Shown here: piece by piece, positions 10,301-16,849 of the stretch | Layout: every line of letters begins with the position of its first letter | How positions within the stretch are numbered: position 1 is the stretch's first letter | From: HGM11416 sp964532155 | GTDB taxonomy: Bacteria > Bacillota > Clostridia > Christensenellales > Borkfalkiaceae | Direction: 5' to 3' | Assembly (NCBI GenBank): GCA_964532155.1 | Contig: CAZHGN010000003.1 | Coordinates: 14,381-78,380 of the forward strand | DNA length: 64,000 bases | Program-made: the position numbers and the translations under genes | The notes under the pieces: generated by a model | What the model saw: only the letters and a program-made list of their open reading frames with translations | The model's database searches: none | What the model was told of the DNA's origin: nothing

Positions 10301-11943
10301 TCGTCTTTACCCATCGACATAAGAATATCGCCGTCGATGTTGTTATAAATAATACAAGCTATCGCACCGTTGTTTTTAGCGATGCGTGCTTTGTCCTCGA
10401 AGGTGTTGTCGCCACGTCTTACGAGTGCGATTTTGCCTTTTACGTCAATGCTCGAATAACTTGTTTTGCCGCCGGTGCCGGGTACGGTAACGTATTGGTA
10501 TTCTTTGGTTACCTCTTCGGTAATGCCGAGTTCTTTAAAGAAATCGTTTTCTTTTCCGGTTATATCGTTGGATTCCTTGAAGAAGATAACTTGCTCGCCG
10601 TTGCCGACCATATATTTGCTCTTCGTGCCGCTAATGGACGCGACGGAAAGGCATGCAGCGTAAGTAGAAGGGGAGCCTACCGTTCCGGAATCGGGATTGG
10701 TTACCATGTTGGTATTGCCTTGCTCGCCGCCGTAGCCCGAGCTGTAGCTATTGCTTGCGGCGGTAAGTACGCTTATACCGCTTGCGTTGAGTTTGTCGTA
10801 TACTTCGTTGATTTTTTCTTCGTCAACCTCGCGCGAGAAACCGCAAGAAGAGCCCAACGACATGTTAATGCAGTCTACGTTTAAAAGAAGTGCGTCTTCG
10901 AGTGCGAGCAGAATATCTTCGGTCTTGCCGCCGTCGTCAAGGTCGGGGAAAACTTTCATTAAAACGAGCTGGGTATCAACGGCAACGCCGGTTATTACAT
11001 CGTCTTTTCCGCCGATTATGCCCGCAACGTGAGTGCCGTGCTCGGAATCGAACGGATAGACGTTAATATCCTTGTCGGCGTAGTCGTAAGCGAAGGGGAT
11101 TTTGCTTGAAACGTATACGTGCTCGATGTCGATATCCGCAGTGTATTCGGCAGCCCTCGAGCTTGGCAGTAGCTTCTCGATAGCTTCTTTTGAATACAAT
11201 ACTTCGTCTTCGGCTAATTCTTTATCGAAAACGGTGTGCGAACAATCGAAGCCGCTGTCCAAAATGGCAACCGCCGTTTTTTTGCCGGTATACTCTACGC
11301 TATCCGATTTAAAAATACCCGTGGGGTAAACGTCGACAAGGTTTACGATCGACGAGGCGTCGCCGTCGGTGGTCGCTTGCGGCAAATTGTACGTATCGCT
11401 GATGATAACGTCCTTTATGCCGTTATAATTTTCCAGTTTAGACAGATCGCCGTATTCTATGGTCGTTGCAAAACCGTTAAGAAGTGTGTCGTAAGTGCAT
11501 TTTACTTCGCCGATTAATCCTTTTTTGCTAAGCTGCGAAATAACGGCTTTTTGCTTGGTTTTAAGGCTGTTCCTTTTGTCTGCGCCGATAGCGCTGCCCG
11601 CATAATCGGCAACGCTGTCGTAAACAGAGGAATACTTGTCGATATAGTCGTCTGCAAGGGGAGCGTCTTCAAGCGTGATCATAACGGCAATCTCGTCCGA
11701 ATCGAGGTAACCGTCGTTTTGTTTTAGAAGATCCGCTCTGATTTGCGAAGTAACCTGATCTTGCGTAAGTTTTAAATCGGTGTTAAAAATACGCAATTCT
11801 TGCGAGGTATCCTTGTTTATCTCGGTTATTTCGCCGCCGGAATTGCCTGTCGTATCGTCTCGGTTAATGCATGACGTAAGAGTTCCTAACGACATCGATA
11901 TCATCACAACGAGAAGGCAGATGCTTATAGCTTTAATTTTCAT
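4306..11943 (-). CDS. Giant subtilisin-family (S8) cell-envelope protease with BspA-type LRR array
   Basis: 2545 residues, lipoprotein-type signal with lipobox around residue 25 (TLTSC). Order seen: I9-like propeptide region at about 80-185; S8 catalytic domain with Asp229 (VAILDSGFDCSH), His302 (HGTHVAG), oxyanion Asn398 (AASN) and Ser624 (SGTSMATP). An inserted PA domain lies at about 490-575 (GKIALVRRGDNTFEDKA). A C5a-peptidase-like Fn3 region follows, then two bacterial Ig-like domains at about 1140-1220 and 1300-1370. About 840 residues of BspA/LRR_5 repeats follow at 1440-2280 (units such as 'VTIPSSVTKIGAFTFSYC'), then a helical stalk, then a C-terminal hydrophobic segment ending FIFKRGII. 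The catalytic triad is intact, so it should be an active endopeptidase. It lies downstream of the opp oligopeptide transporter genes, fitting extracellular protein digestion feeding peptide uptake. The start has only a weak ribosome site (GTAGGT). Confidence 0.93.
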   Translation of the reverse strand: MKIKAISICLLVVMISMSLGTLTSCINRDDTTGNSGGEITEINKDTSQELRIFNTDLKLTQDQVTSQIRADLLKQNDGYLDSDEIAVMITLEDAPLADDYIDKYSSVYDSVADYAGSAIGADKRNSLKTKQKAVISQLSKKGLIGEVKCTYDTLLNGFATTIEYGDLSKLENYNGIKDVIISDTYNLPQATTDGDASSIVNLVDVYPTGIFKSDSVEYTGKKTAVAILDSGFDCSHTVFDKELAEDEVLYSKEAIEKLLPSSRAAEYTADIDIEHVYVSSKIPFAYDYADKDINVYPFDSEHGTHVAGIIGGKDDVITGVAVDTQLVLMKVFPDLDDGGKTEDILLALEDALLLNVDCINMSLGSSCGFSREVDEEKINEVYDKLNASGISVLTAASNSYSSGYGGEQGNTNMVTNPDSGTVGSPSTYAACLSVASISGTKSKYMVGNGEQVIFFKESNDITGKENDFFKELGITEEVTKEYQYVTVPGTGGKTSYSSIDVKGKIALVRRGDNTFEDKARIAKNNGAIACIIYNNIDGDILMSMGKDDHIPTISISKDDGTVLASKKTGTLVLSGQKLAGPFMSDFSSWGPTPSLELKPEITAHGGNIKSSVPGGGYDDLSGTSMATPNLCGIVVLVRQYLKEKYPDKSWKEISVLTNQMLMSTATIALNEEGNPYSPRKQGAGLASLKKLVDTKAYLSVDGKDRTKLELFDDPKRTGVYEMEFNVVNISDETLTYDLSMVGMTESVSTSDSKHVSETPQILNGNKTYQVSGDGTLNGSTVTVNASGTAKIKVTYTLTDKEKNLLNELFPYGMYVEGFVKLQQTGSDAPVDLNIPFLAFYGDWTEAPMFDKTYYEVESEAHDNAIDDDDKLKADYVATTPYGSYFYNYIIPLGTYLYDIDTNKYDEIPASTDRIAVSNILGTIDGISVVYAGLLRGAKEMRFTIKDKVTGEVIWEHVDYNANKAYSYGGTPMPYYEQLRFKSYTNGLVNNAQYSFEMVGKLDYGEDGGAATNVRNSFGFDFVADDEAPVIKSVTYEKKYDRTLKKDRYYINMVVYDNQYVQSITPIIFTSNSSYTFLTENPIPVYSQKGVDNTVKFEITEYLNDIGTDALITSALAFSVDDYALNSNLYICQLPGTRGDFKFTKDGTMDGTDLIILSAHEGEVIDLTQYLATSDATVDADKDYLKHLSWSSSNQKVIEVEKGIIKCVAEGKATVTVREQMDLNQAVIIINVKPRETEAQLEATEASATPAVFASARRLNSKSILDDYNDASLKEIRLSNYDTLFAYSRAAQTSEIGKTGDKRYISASSVISMYPGEKIRLNFDVEPWYCKDNYEFTFSSNDTEKAIVYQNGEVTALKEGEVDISVRASNSYILDTVRVVVKNPFVIENRELIAYKGLGGNVVIPDDEGILYIGAFAFCLYETDNSFELDEEDYDANKIPASNTSVTSIVIPKGVEEIKKYAFYNCSSLKSITIPSTVKYIREYAFYGDKKLDTINVTKEDGTLVEDNKLSESKVEVIGANAFNNCKSLVTLDLSKILAIGANAFDGCTSLESADLKKLRNTGKEAFRNCTSLESVVLDTATKLSYAMFAKSGLKEVDIYSKRTNIPEYCFARCDNLERVTIHNNILTVGVGAFSNCPKLTEVVFESSVDVIDEQAFYESTALETIKLPNCSTSIKSYAFFKCSALTTIILGKDTVLHDLEGFVFKDTNLTTFWVDEGNEYYKVSADGYLVSKDGTTIVLSTMANTDGINVTIGDGITKIGESAFAGSSIKTLTITNPDTVIGAFAFAGCDKLEKVTLPVSAGNMTIGERAFASWVDGKTFMSKLTTVENLEYVKTIGKYAFATTSIKNATIGANAVLDEGVFLQSLIEELTIGSNATLGEGCLQNCTSLKKVNMPEDGGVSFGKGCFANCSELTTIDLSKTNDTIADETFYKCTKLMKADLANVKTIGKYAFADCAGLSEVKVPQVVEIGEGAFSRYTQYSAAPCFESIELPESLTTIGDAAFLYNTKLKSVTIPSSVTKIGAFTFSYCTSLKEVTLPEGVTTIEQYAFVGCMELSKINLGNVTTIGECAFRFDEKLNNVDISNVVELGDGAFAESSFGTFVDDDGNPIINISDNTVNAEKLERIGDLAFQKTKLVAINAPVLKHIGMSAFEDASSLVSFTFTNDIEYVGSGAFYGCTSLISFNYENNGNLTSNGKINDYAYLDNGVLYIMLKSGSYELKAVPAASMTNKLVVMNGTVRIDDYAGNANKHVTEIVLPDGLKRIGQYAFYGYTALKRVEFKSVIAPALEDSYNKDSSLTEKDPGYDLLHNQFDLFGYELYYYNFIDLLGKNKPIEIVLPRNKKLEGYDSLVYLVYFGKVGADTPVSDYVAMEKSLIEFYEYANQVAQLKNVTLVSEDIVNKALTAYNSITQDPTTYGYDKEEFDDLVACVQQAKATIRDIKFANSTSKVKGVQALIDDLPTVFDVRDLELITDVLTKMNELQASDRAILDTTKLDALRDSYNEYRNTVNEQVAPIKNVAENLGVAIAFMNALLLSAFAFIFKRGII

Positions 11944-11978
11944 TATTTATACCTACAAAATTGTTTTATGTGTACTTA

Positions 11979-12254
11979 TTAGTTTAGCCAAAGATAGAGC
12001 AAAACGCCTGCTATTACAAAACCTATAACGGCGCATGCCACGCCCGGTAAATAGGTCTGAAACGCCGCCTTGATAGCCGCACGCCGCTCGTTTTTTTCGA
12101 GGTGCGTGTTTTGCTTTTTGTCGCTCCGTCGGCTTTGCGTTATTTTGTCGGGAATAATAACGTTTTGTTTGCCGACGCCGTCCATATTATATACGGTTCG
12201 TCCGTCGTCCACGTAAATTATCTTGACTTTTTTCTTTTTTTGTTTTTCTTTCAT
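11979..12254 (-). CDS. Small basic single-pass membrane protein, unknown
   Basis: 91 residues. The N-terminal half is highly charged (MKEKQKKKKVKIIYVDDGRT) and predicted cytoplasmic; the C-terminus has one hydrophobic segment, 'GVACAVIGFVIAGVLLYLWL', so it is a tail-anchored-like protein. It lies between oppF and the giant protease in the same orientation, 35 nt before the protease gene. I recognise no characterised family. Codon use and a reading frame free of competing ORFs support it being real. A role tied to the transporter or protease is only suggested by position. Confidence 0.65.
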   Translation of the reverse strand: MKEKQKKKKVKIIYVDDGRTVYNMDGVGKQNVIIPDKITQSRRSDKKQNTHLEKNERRAAIKAAFQTYLPGVACAVIGFVIAGVLLYLWLN

Positions 12255-12309
12255 TACAATCCGTTAGCTTAACGTGTTTTGTTAAACGCTTATACGTCTT
12301 GGCTAAATT

Positions 12310-12339
12310 GCGCCGTTTTCCGCTTAAAGCGTACGGCGC
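12310..12339 (-). other. Inverted repeat after oppF, possible weak terminator
   Basis: GCGCCGT at 12310-12316 pairs with ACGGCGC at 12333-12339 (7 bp, 16-nt loop) just past the oppF stop. On the minus strand only AATTTAGCC follows, not a true U-tract, so it is at best a partial terminator or an mRNA 3' end stabiliser separating opp from the downstream surface-protein genes. Confidence 0.45.
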
Positions 12340-12345
12340 GTTTTA

Positions 12346-13428
12346 CTACTCTTCGTCCGAGCGAATATTTTCGTCGTACAGATGGCAAGCGACGAAATGT
12401 CCCGGCGTAACCTCGTGATAGGTCGGTTCGACCGTTTTGCACACGCCCATACATTGCGAACAGCGAGTGTGGAATTTGCAACCTTGAGGGGGATTTGCGG
12501 GGGAGGGAATGTCGCCTTCGAGTATGATTCTGCTACTCTTTACGTCCGGATCGGGTACGGGAACGGCAGAGAACAACGCCTTCGTATACGGATGAAGGGG
12601 ATTATCGAACAGCTCGTCCGTTTCGCCCTTTTCCATCATGTTGCCGAGATACATAACCAAAATTTCGTCGGTGATGTACTTGACGACGGACAGATCGTGC
12701 GAAATGAATACGTAGCTGAAATTCATCGTATTTTGCAACTCTTTCAGCAAATTGATGATTTGAGCTTGAACGGATACGTCCAACGCGCTGACGGGCTCGT
12801 CGCAAATTACCAGTTCGGGTTTGACCGCAAGCGCCCTTGCAATACAGATACGCTGCCTTTGTCCGCCCGAAAATTCGTGCGGGTAGCGGTCGTAATACTG
12901 CTCCTGAAGCCCGCATTTTTTCATAATGTCGCGCACGTACGAAGAAATTTGATCTTTCGGTACGATTTTATGCACTTTTACCGCTTCGGCAATAATACTG
13001 CCTATAGTCATACGCGGCGGCAAGCTCGAATAAGGATCTTGGAAAATCAATTGCATCGAAGTGCGGTACTTGCGCATTTCTTTTTTGGATAGGTTGGTTA
13101 TATCGTCGCCCTTATAGATTATTTTTCCGCCGTCCGAATCGTAAAGCTTTAAAATAGTTCTGCCCAGCGTGGTTTTTCCGCAACCGCTTTCGCCTACGAT
13201 TCCTATCGTAGTGCCGCGTTTGAGCGTGAAACTGACGTGATCGACCGCTTTCAGCTTTGAAATAGGCTTGCCTAAAAGCGTGCGCGAAAGTACGAAGTGT
13301 TTTTGTAAATCTTCTACTTGAAGAATTACGTCGTCGCAAGCCGTGTTCGGCGCCGCGGTTTGCGCGTTTTTATCGTCGGATTCGGGAAGGGCGTTTACTT
13401 GAGTGTTGATATCGTCGATATTATTCAT
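12346..13428 (-). CDS. oppF: Oligopeptide ABC transporter ATPase OppF
   Basis: 360 residues. Walker A GESGCGKT at about 79-87, signature SGGQRQR at 187-193, Walker B ELVICDEP at 205-212 and H-loop His244 are all present, so it is a competent ATPase. The C-terminus has the cysteine-containing oligopeptide/dipeptide extension ('GCKFHTRCSQCMGVCK') typical of OppD/OppF and possibly iron-sulfur-binding. It forms the cytoplasmic engine together with OppD on the OppB/OppC permease. GGAGGG lies 8 nt before the ATG and the start overlaps the end of oppD by 8 nt, showing translational coupling. Confidence 0.95.
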   Translation of the reverse strand: MNNIDDINTQVNALPESDDKNAQTAAPNTACDDVILQVEDLQKHFVLSRTLLGKPISKLKAVDHVSFTLKRGTTIGIVGESGCGKTTLGRTILKLYDSDGGKIIYKGDDITNLSKKEMRKYRTSMQLIFQDPYSSLPPRMTIGSIIAEAVKVHKIVPKDQISSYVRDIMKKCGLQEQYYDRYPHEFSGGQRQRICIARALAVKPELVICDEPVSALDVSVQAQIINLLKELQNTMNFSYVFISHDLSVVKYITDEILVMYLGNMMEKGETDELFDNPLHPYTKALFSAVPVPDPDVKSSRIILEGDIPSPANPPQGCKFHTRCSQCMGVCKTVEPTYHEVTPGHFVACHLYDENIRSDEE

Positions 13429-14605
13429 TATCGCACCCTCCGTCGTCGTAAAGATAGCAAGATACGTAGTGAGTTTCGCTCACTTTGATTTGGCGCGGAT
13501 ATTCGCCGTTGCATTTTCCGATGCATTTTTGGCATCTGTTTTTAAAATAGCAAGTGTTGGGTAAATCGATCGGATTAGGAACCTGCCCGGGTATGGAATA
13601 TAGTGGTTCGTCGGAAGGCGACGTGATAAGCGGTTTACTCTTTTGCAAGCCTATCGTGTAGGGGTGCATCGGATGATGGAATATCTCGCTCGCGGTGCCT
13701 TTTTCGATAACTCTGCCCGCATACATAACTACTACTTCGTCCGCCATTTCGGCAATTACGCCGAGGTCGTGAGTTATGAGCATAATGGAACAGCCTTCGC
13801 ATTTTTGTAAATCTTTGAGCAGTTCGAGTATTTGTGCTTGAATGGTAACGTCGAGCGCCGTCGTAGGTTCGTCGGCTATTATTAGTTTGGGACTGCTTAC
13901 GAGCGCCATAGCAATCATAACTCTTTGGCGCATACCGCCCGACAATTCGTGCGGGTAGGAATCGTATACTCTTTCCGGCATGGCAATGCCGACCTTTTTG
14001 AGCATTTCGATACTGATATCCTTGGCTTCTTCCTTGGTTACGTCCGGATTATGCGTAAGCGAGACTTCGTCTAACTGAAAGCCGATCGTAAACACGGGAT
14101 TAAGCGAAGTCATCGGCTCTTGGAAAATCATGGAAATTCCCTTTCCGCGAACGTTATACATTTCTTTGGCGGGCATTTTTACGATATCGTACGCAAGTTT
14201 ATGCCCGTTTTCGTCGTAGCCGAGTTCGTCTAAGTTATAACGGATTTGTCCGTCGACTACTTGACCTTGCGGCGCTTGAACGAGCTGCATAATGGAAAGC
14301 GAAGTAACGCTTTTTCCGCAGCCGCTCTCGCCGACTACGCCTACGATTTTGTTCTTTGGTATATTGAAGGATACGCCGTTTACGGACATTACCGTGCCGA
14401 CGTCGGTGAAGAAACAAGTTTTTAGCCCGTCGATCTCGATAAGATTGTTTTCGTCGCGCATAACGGTGGTGTACTCGCTCACGTCGCGGTTTTTGCGTTT
14501 TTGAGCTTCGTAAAATCTCATTTGCTTGACGTTATATTTGATAATCCTTCTACTGTCGCGTATGGACAGATAATTTGACGTTTTCTTTTTATTGATTTCG
14601 CTCAT
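13421..14605 (-). CDS. oppD: Oligopeptide ABC transporter ATPase OppD
   Basis: 394 residues. Walker A GESGCGKS at about 92-99, signature LSGGMRQR, Walker B KLIIADEP and H-loop ITHDLGV are intact. The C-terminal peptide-transporter extension ('TCYFKNRCQKCIGKC') contains the family cysteines. It carries about 55 extra N-terminal residues (basic, 'IKYNVKQMRFYEAQKRKNRD') ahead of the usual OppD start; no good internal start with a ribosome site is obvious, so I keep the long form. It pairs with OppF and energises peptide import. Confidence 0.94.
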   Translation of the reverse strand: MSEINKKKTSNYLSIRDSRRIIKYNVKQMRFYEAQKRKNRDVSEYTTVMRDENNLIEIDGLKTCFFTDVGTVMSVNGVSFNIPKNKIVGVVGESGCGKSVTSLSIMQLVQAPQGQVVDGQIRYNLDELGYDENGHKLAYDIVKMPAKEMYNVRGKGISMIFQEPMTSLNPVFTIGFQLDEVSLTHNPDVTKEEAKDISIEMLKKVGIAMPERVYDSYPHELSGGMRQRVMIAMALVSSPKLIIADEPTTALDVTIQAQILELLKDLQKCEGCSIMLITHDLGVIAEMADEVVVMYAGRVIEKGTASEIFHHPMHPYTIGLQKSKPLITSPSDEPLYSIPGQVPNPIDLPNTCYFKNRCQKCIGKCNGEYPRQIKVSETHYVSCYLYDDGGCDNE

Positions 14606-14615
14606 ATAACACCCG

Positions 14616-15740
14616 TTACTTTTTAGCTTTAGGATCCATGGCGTCGCGCAAGCCGTCGCCTACGAAGTTGAAGCCAAGTACCGCAATAACGATCATAATA
14701 CCTGCGGGGAGCCACATATTCATATGATAGCTAAGAACCTGAGGATCGTTCGACGTTGCGATCATCGTACCCCAAGCCGCTTTTGGCAGTTGTACGCCGA
14801 GCCCCAAGTAGCTGAGAGTCGATTCGTAAAGAATAACGCTACCCAAGCCGAGCGTCATCGAAACGATAAGCTGCGGCATAACGTTCGGAATAAGGTGTAA
14901 AAATATTTTGCGCCAAGTGGGGAGCCCCATAACTTCCGTTGCCGTTATATATTCTTGCTCCCTAAGCGAGAGTATTTGTCCTCTTACCAAGCGAGCAACG
15001 CCGCTCCAGCTGAAAATGGTTATAATTACCATTAGCAAATAAATGCGCGTGTCGGCACTCACTTGCCACGAATCGATCATAGCGGAGGCGATTAACAATA
15101 TGGGAAGGGTAGGTACGCATTGGAATATATCTACTATACGCATTACGACGTTGTCTACCCAGCCGCCGAAGTAGCCCGCCAAACCGCCCAAAACGATGCC
15201 GATAAGCGTTTCCAGAATAACTACGATAAAGCCTATCGTAAGGGAGATTCTGCCGCCGTACATCAATCTTACGAAAACGTCCATTCCCTTGTCGTCCGTG
15301 CCGAGAAGGTGTTCCTTGCAGGGGGAGCCGTACATGTTTATGTCGGACGAGTGTTCGAGCACTTCTACTACTTTAATTACTTCGCCGTCGTCCGTGCGAT
15401 ATTCGTAAGTGTTCTGAATGGTTGTAAAAATCGTTTTCCTGTCTACCGTTTCTTCGCCCCAAGCGTTATAAACAAAGGGACCGAGAAAGGAGAACAGAAT
15501 TAAAAATACGATCATAACGAGACCTACGATGGACAGCTTGGAACGGAAAAACCTTCTCGCTACCATTTGCAAAGGGCTCATTTCTTTATAAACGTATTCT
15601 GTTTCGTTGTTTTGCTTAACGTTTTCGGTTTGATCGACTTGCTCGTTTTGCTCTGCGTTCGGCTCGTCGATTTTTTCGTTCTCGCTCGGGCAGAATTGCT
15701 TGTCGACGGATTCTATATTAGGTTTTCTTTCTTCTTCCAT
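14616..15740 (-). CDS. oppC: Oligopeptide ABC transporter permease OppC
   Basis: 374 residues. After an unusually long acidic N-terminal tail of about 55 residues (rich in E, N and Q) comes the OppC N-terminal segment with the first membrane helix ('LSIVGLVMIVFLILFSFLG'), then the BPD_transp_1 core with five further helices. The EAA-type loop ('EYITATEVMGLPTWRKIFLHLIPN') contacts the ATPases. Near the end is the 'LRDAMDPKAKK' motif common in OppC/DppC. AAGGAGG lies 12 nt before the ATG. Confidence 0.94.
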   Translation of the reverse strand: MEEERKPNIESVDKQFCPSENEKIDEPNAEQNEQVDQTENVKQNNETEYVYKEMSPLQMVARRFFRSKLSIVGLVMIVFLILFSFLGPFVYNAWGEETVDRKTIFTTIQNTYEYRTDDGEVIKVVEVLEHSSDINMYGSPCKEHLLGTDDKGMDVFVRLMYGGRISLTIGFIVVILETLIGIVLGGLAGYFGGWVDNVVMRIVDIFQCVPTLPILLIASAMIDSWQVSADTRIYLLMVIITIFSWSGVARLVRGQILSLREQEYITATEVMGLPTWRKIFLHLIPNVMPQLIVSMTLGLGSVILYESTLSYLGLGVQLPKAAWGTMIATSNDPQVLSYHMNMWLPAGIMIVIAVLGFNFVGDGLRDAMDPKAKK

Positions 15741-15754
15741 TTGAGCAAGCCTCC

Positions 15755-16762
15755 TTATTTTCCGAGTTTAACGCGCGGATCGACGATAGAATACATAATA
15801 TCGGAAAGCAGCGTTCCTATTACTGTAAGCACGGCGAGGAACATGTTATATCCCATAACGAAAGGAATATCGCCTTCCTTAAGCGCTTGATACGCAAGGC
15901 GCCCGATACCGTCGATGCCGAATACTTGTTCGGTTATCATCATACCGCCGAATAACGACGGCAAAATCCCTGCGAGTAAAGTTGCAAGGGGGATTAGCGT
16001 GTTTCTAAAAGCGTGTTTGTAAATAACGACTTTTTCCGAAAGACCTTTTGCGCGAGCCGTTCTTATGTAGTCGGCGTTTATTACTTCGAGCGTGTTAGTT
16101 CTCGTGTAGCGCATAAGACCGCCGATGGAAAGAAATACGCTTACGAATATGGGCAAAACCATATGCTGAACGATGTCGCCGAGTTTTTGCAAGGTTCCCG
16201 CAAAAGTGGCGGGGTAATCGACCGTGGCGTAAATCAAACCGTTTGCCGGTAGCCAGCCCAAATCGACGGAGAATATCTTGATGGCGATTGCTGCAAAAAA
16301 GTAGGTCGGCAGGGATATACCGATCATCGTAAAAATAGTCGTAACGTAGTCGCGTGCGGAGTATTGATGGGTTGCGCTGGTAATGCCGAGCGGTATTGCG
16401 ATTAAAAATTGCAATATGGTGGCGACCAATGCAATGGCGAACGATATCCACATGTTTTCGCTTATTACTTCGGAAACGGGCTTTTCGTATTTAAAGGATA
16501 ATCCTAAATCGCCCTTGCACATGTTGCCGAGCCATTGGAAATAGCCGCCCATTATGCCTTTGAAAGAACTGTCGCCGATGCCGTACAATTCCTTAAATCT
16601 ATCAATATCTTCTTGCTTGATAGAACCGCTTTGAAGTTGTTGCGAATACTTAACGTCTACGTAGTCGTTAGGCATAAGTCTGACCATAGTATATATAATG
16701 ATAGACACGCCCACGAGAATAAGTATGGATATAAGTAAGCGTTTGACGATATATTTAAACAT
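15755..16762 (-). CDS. oppB: Oligopeptide ABC transporter permease OppB
   Basis: 335 residues with six predicted helices; the first is 'LLISILILVGVSIIIYTMV'. The coupling loop 'EVINADYIRTARAKGLSEKVVIYKHAFRN' region is the canonical EAA motif for this subunit, and the protein ends in the usual 'DPRVKLGK' tail. It forms the membrane channel with OppC. The ribosome site is weak and lies just after a strong hairpin (16774-16805) that separates it from oppA. Confidence 0.94.
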   Translation of the reverse strand: MFKYIVKRLLISILILVGVSIIIYTMVRLMPNDYVDVKYSQQLQSGSIKQEDIDRFKELYGIGDSSFKGIMGGYFQWLGNMCKGDLGLSFKYEKPVSEVISENMWISFAIALVATILQFLIAIPLGITSATHQYSARDYVTTIFTMIGISLPTYFFAAIAIKIFSVDLGWLPANGLIYATVDYPATFAGTLQKLGDIVQHMVLPIFVSVFLSIGGLMRYTRTNTLEVINADYIRTARAKGLSEKVVIYKHAFRNTLIPLATLLAGILPSLFGGMMITEQVFGIDGIGRLAYQALKEGDIPFVMGYNMFLAVLTVIGTLLSDIMYSIVDPRVKLGK

Positions 16763-16773
16763 CTTTATCGCTA

Positions 16774-16805
16774 CGCTACCTAAAAGCGCTTGCTTAAAGG
16801 TAGCG
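16774..16805 (-). promoter_or_regulatory. oppA-oppB intercistronic hairpin
   Basis: An 8-bp perfect inverted repeat (CGCTACCT / AGGTAGCG with a 16-nt loop) sits between the oppA stop and the oppB start, with no U-tract after it. Such intercistronic stems commonly protect the upstream binding-protein mRNA from 3' decay so that OppA is made in excess over the permease. Here the AGGTAGCG arm is also the only purine-rich sequence ahead of oppB. Confidence 0.6.
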
Positions 16806-16849
16806 CGTTTCCTTTTAGTTTTTTCGTAACGCTAACGCGTTTTTGTTTA

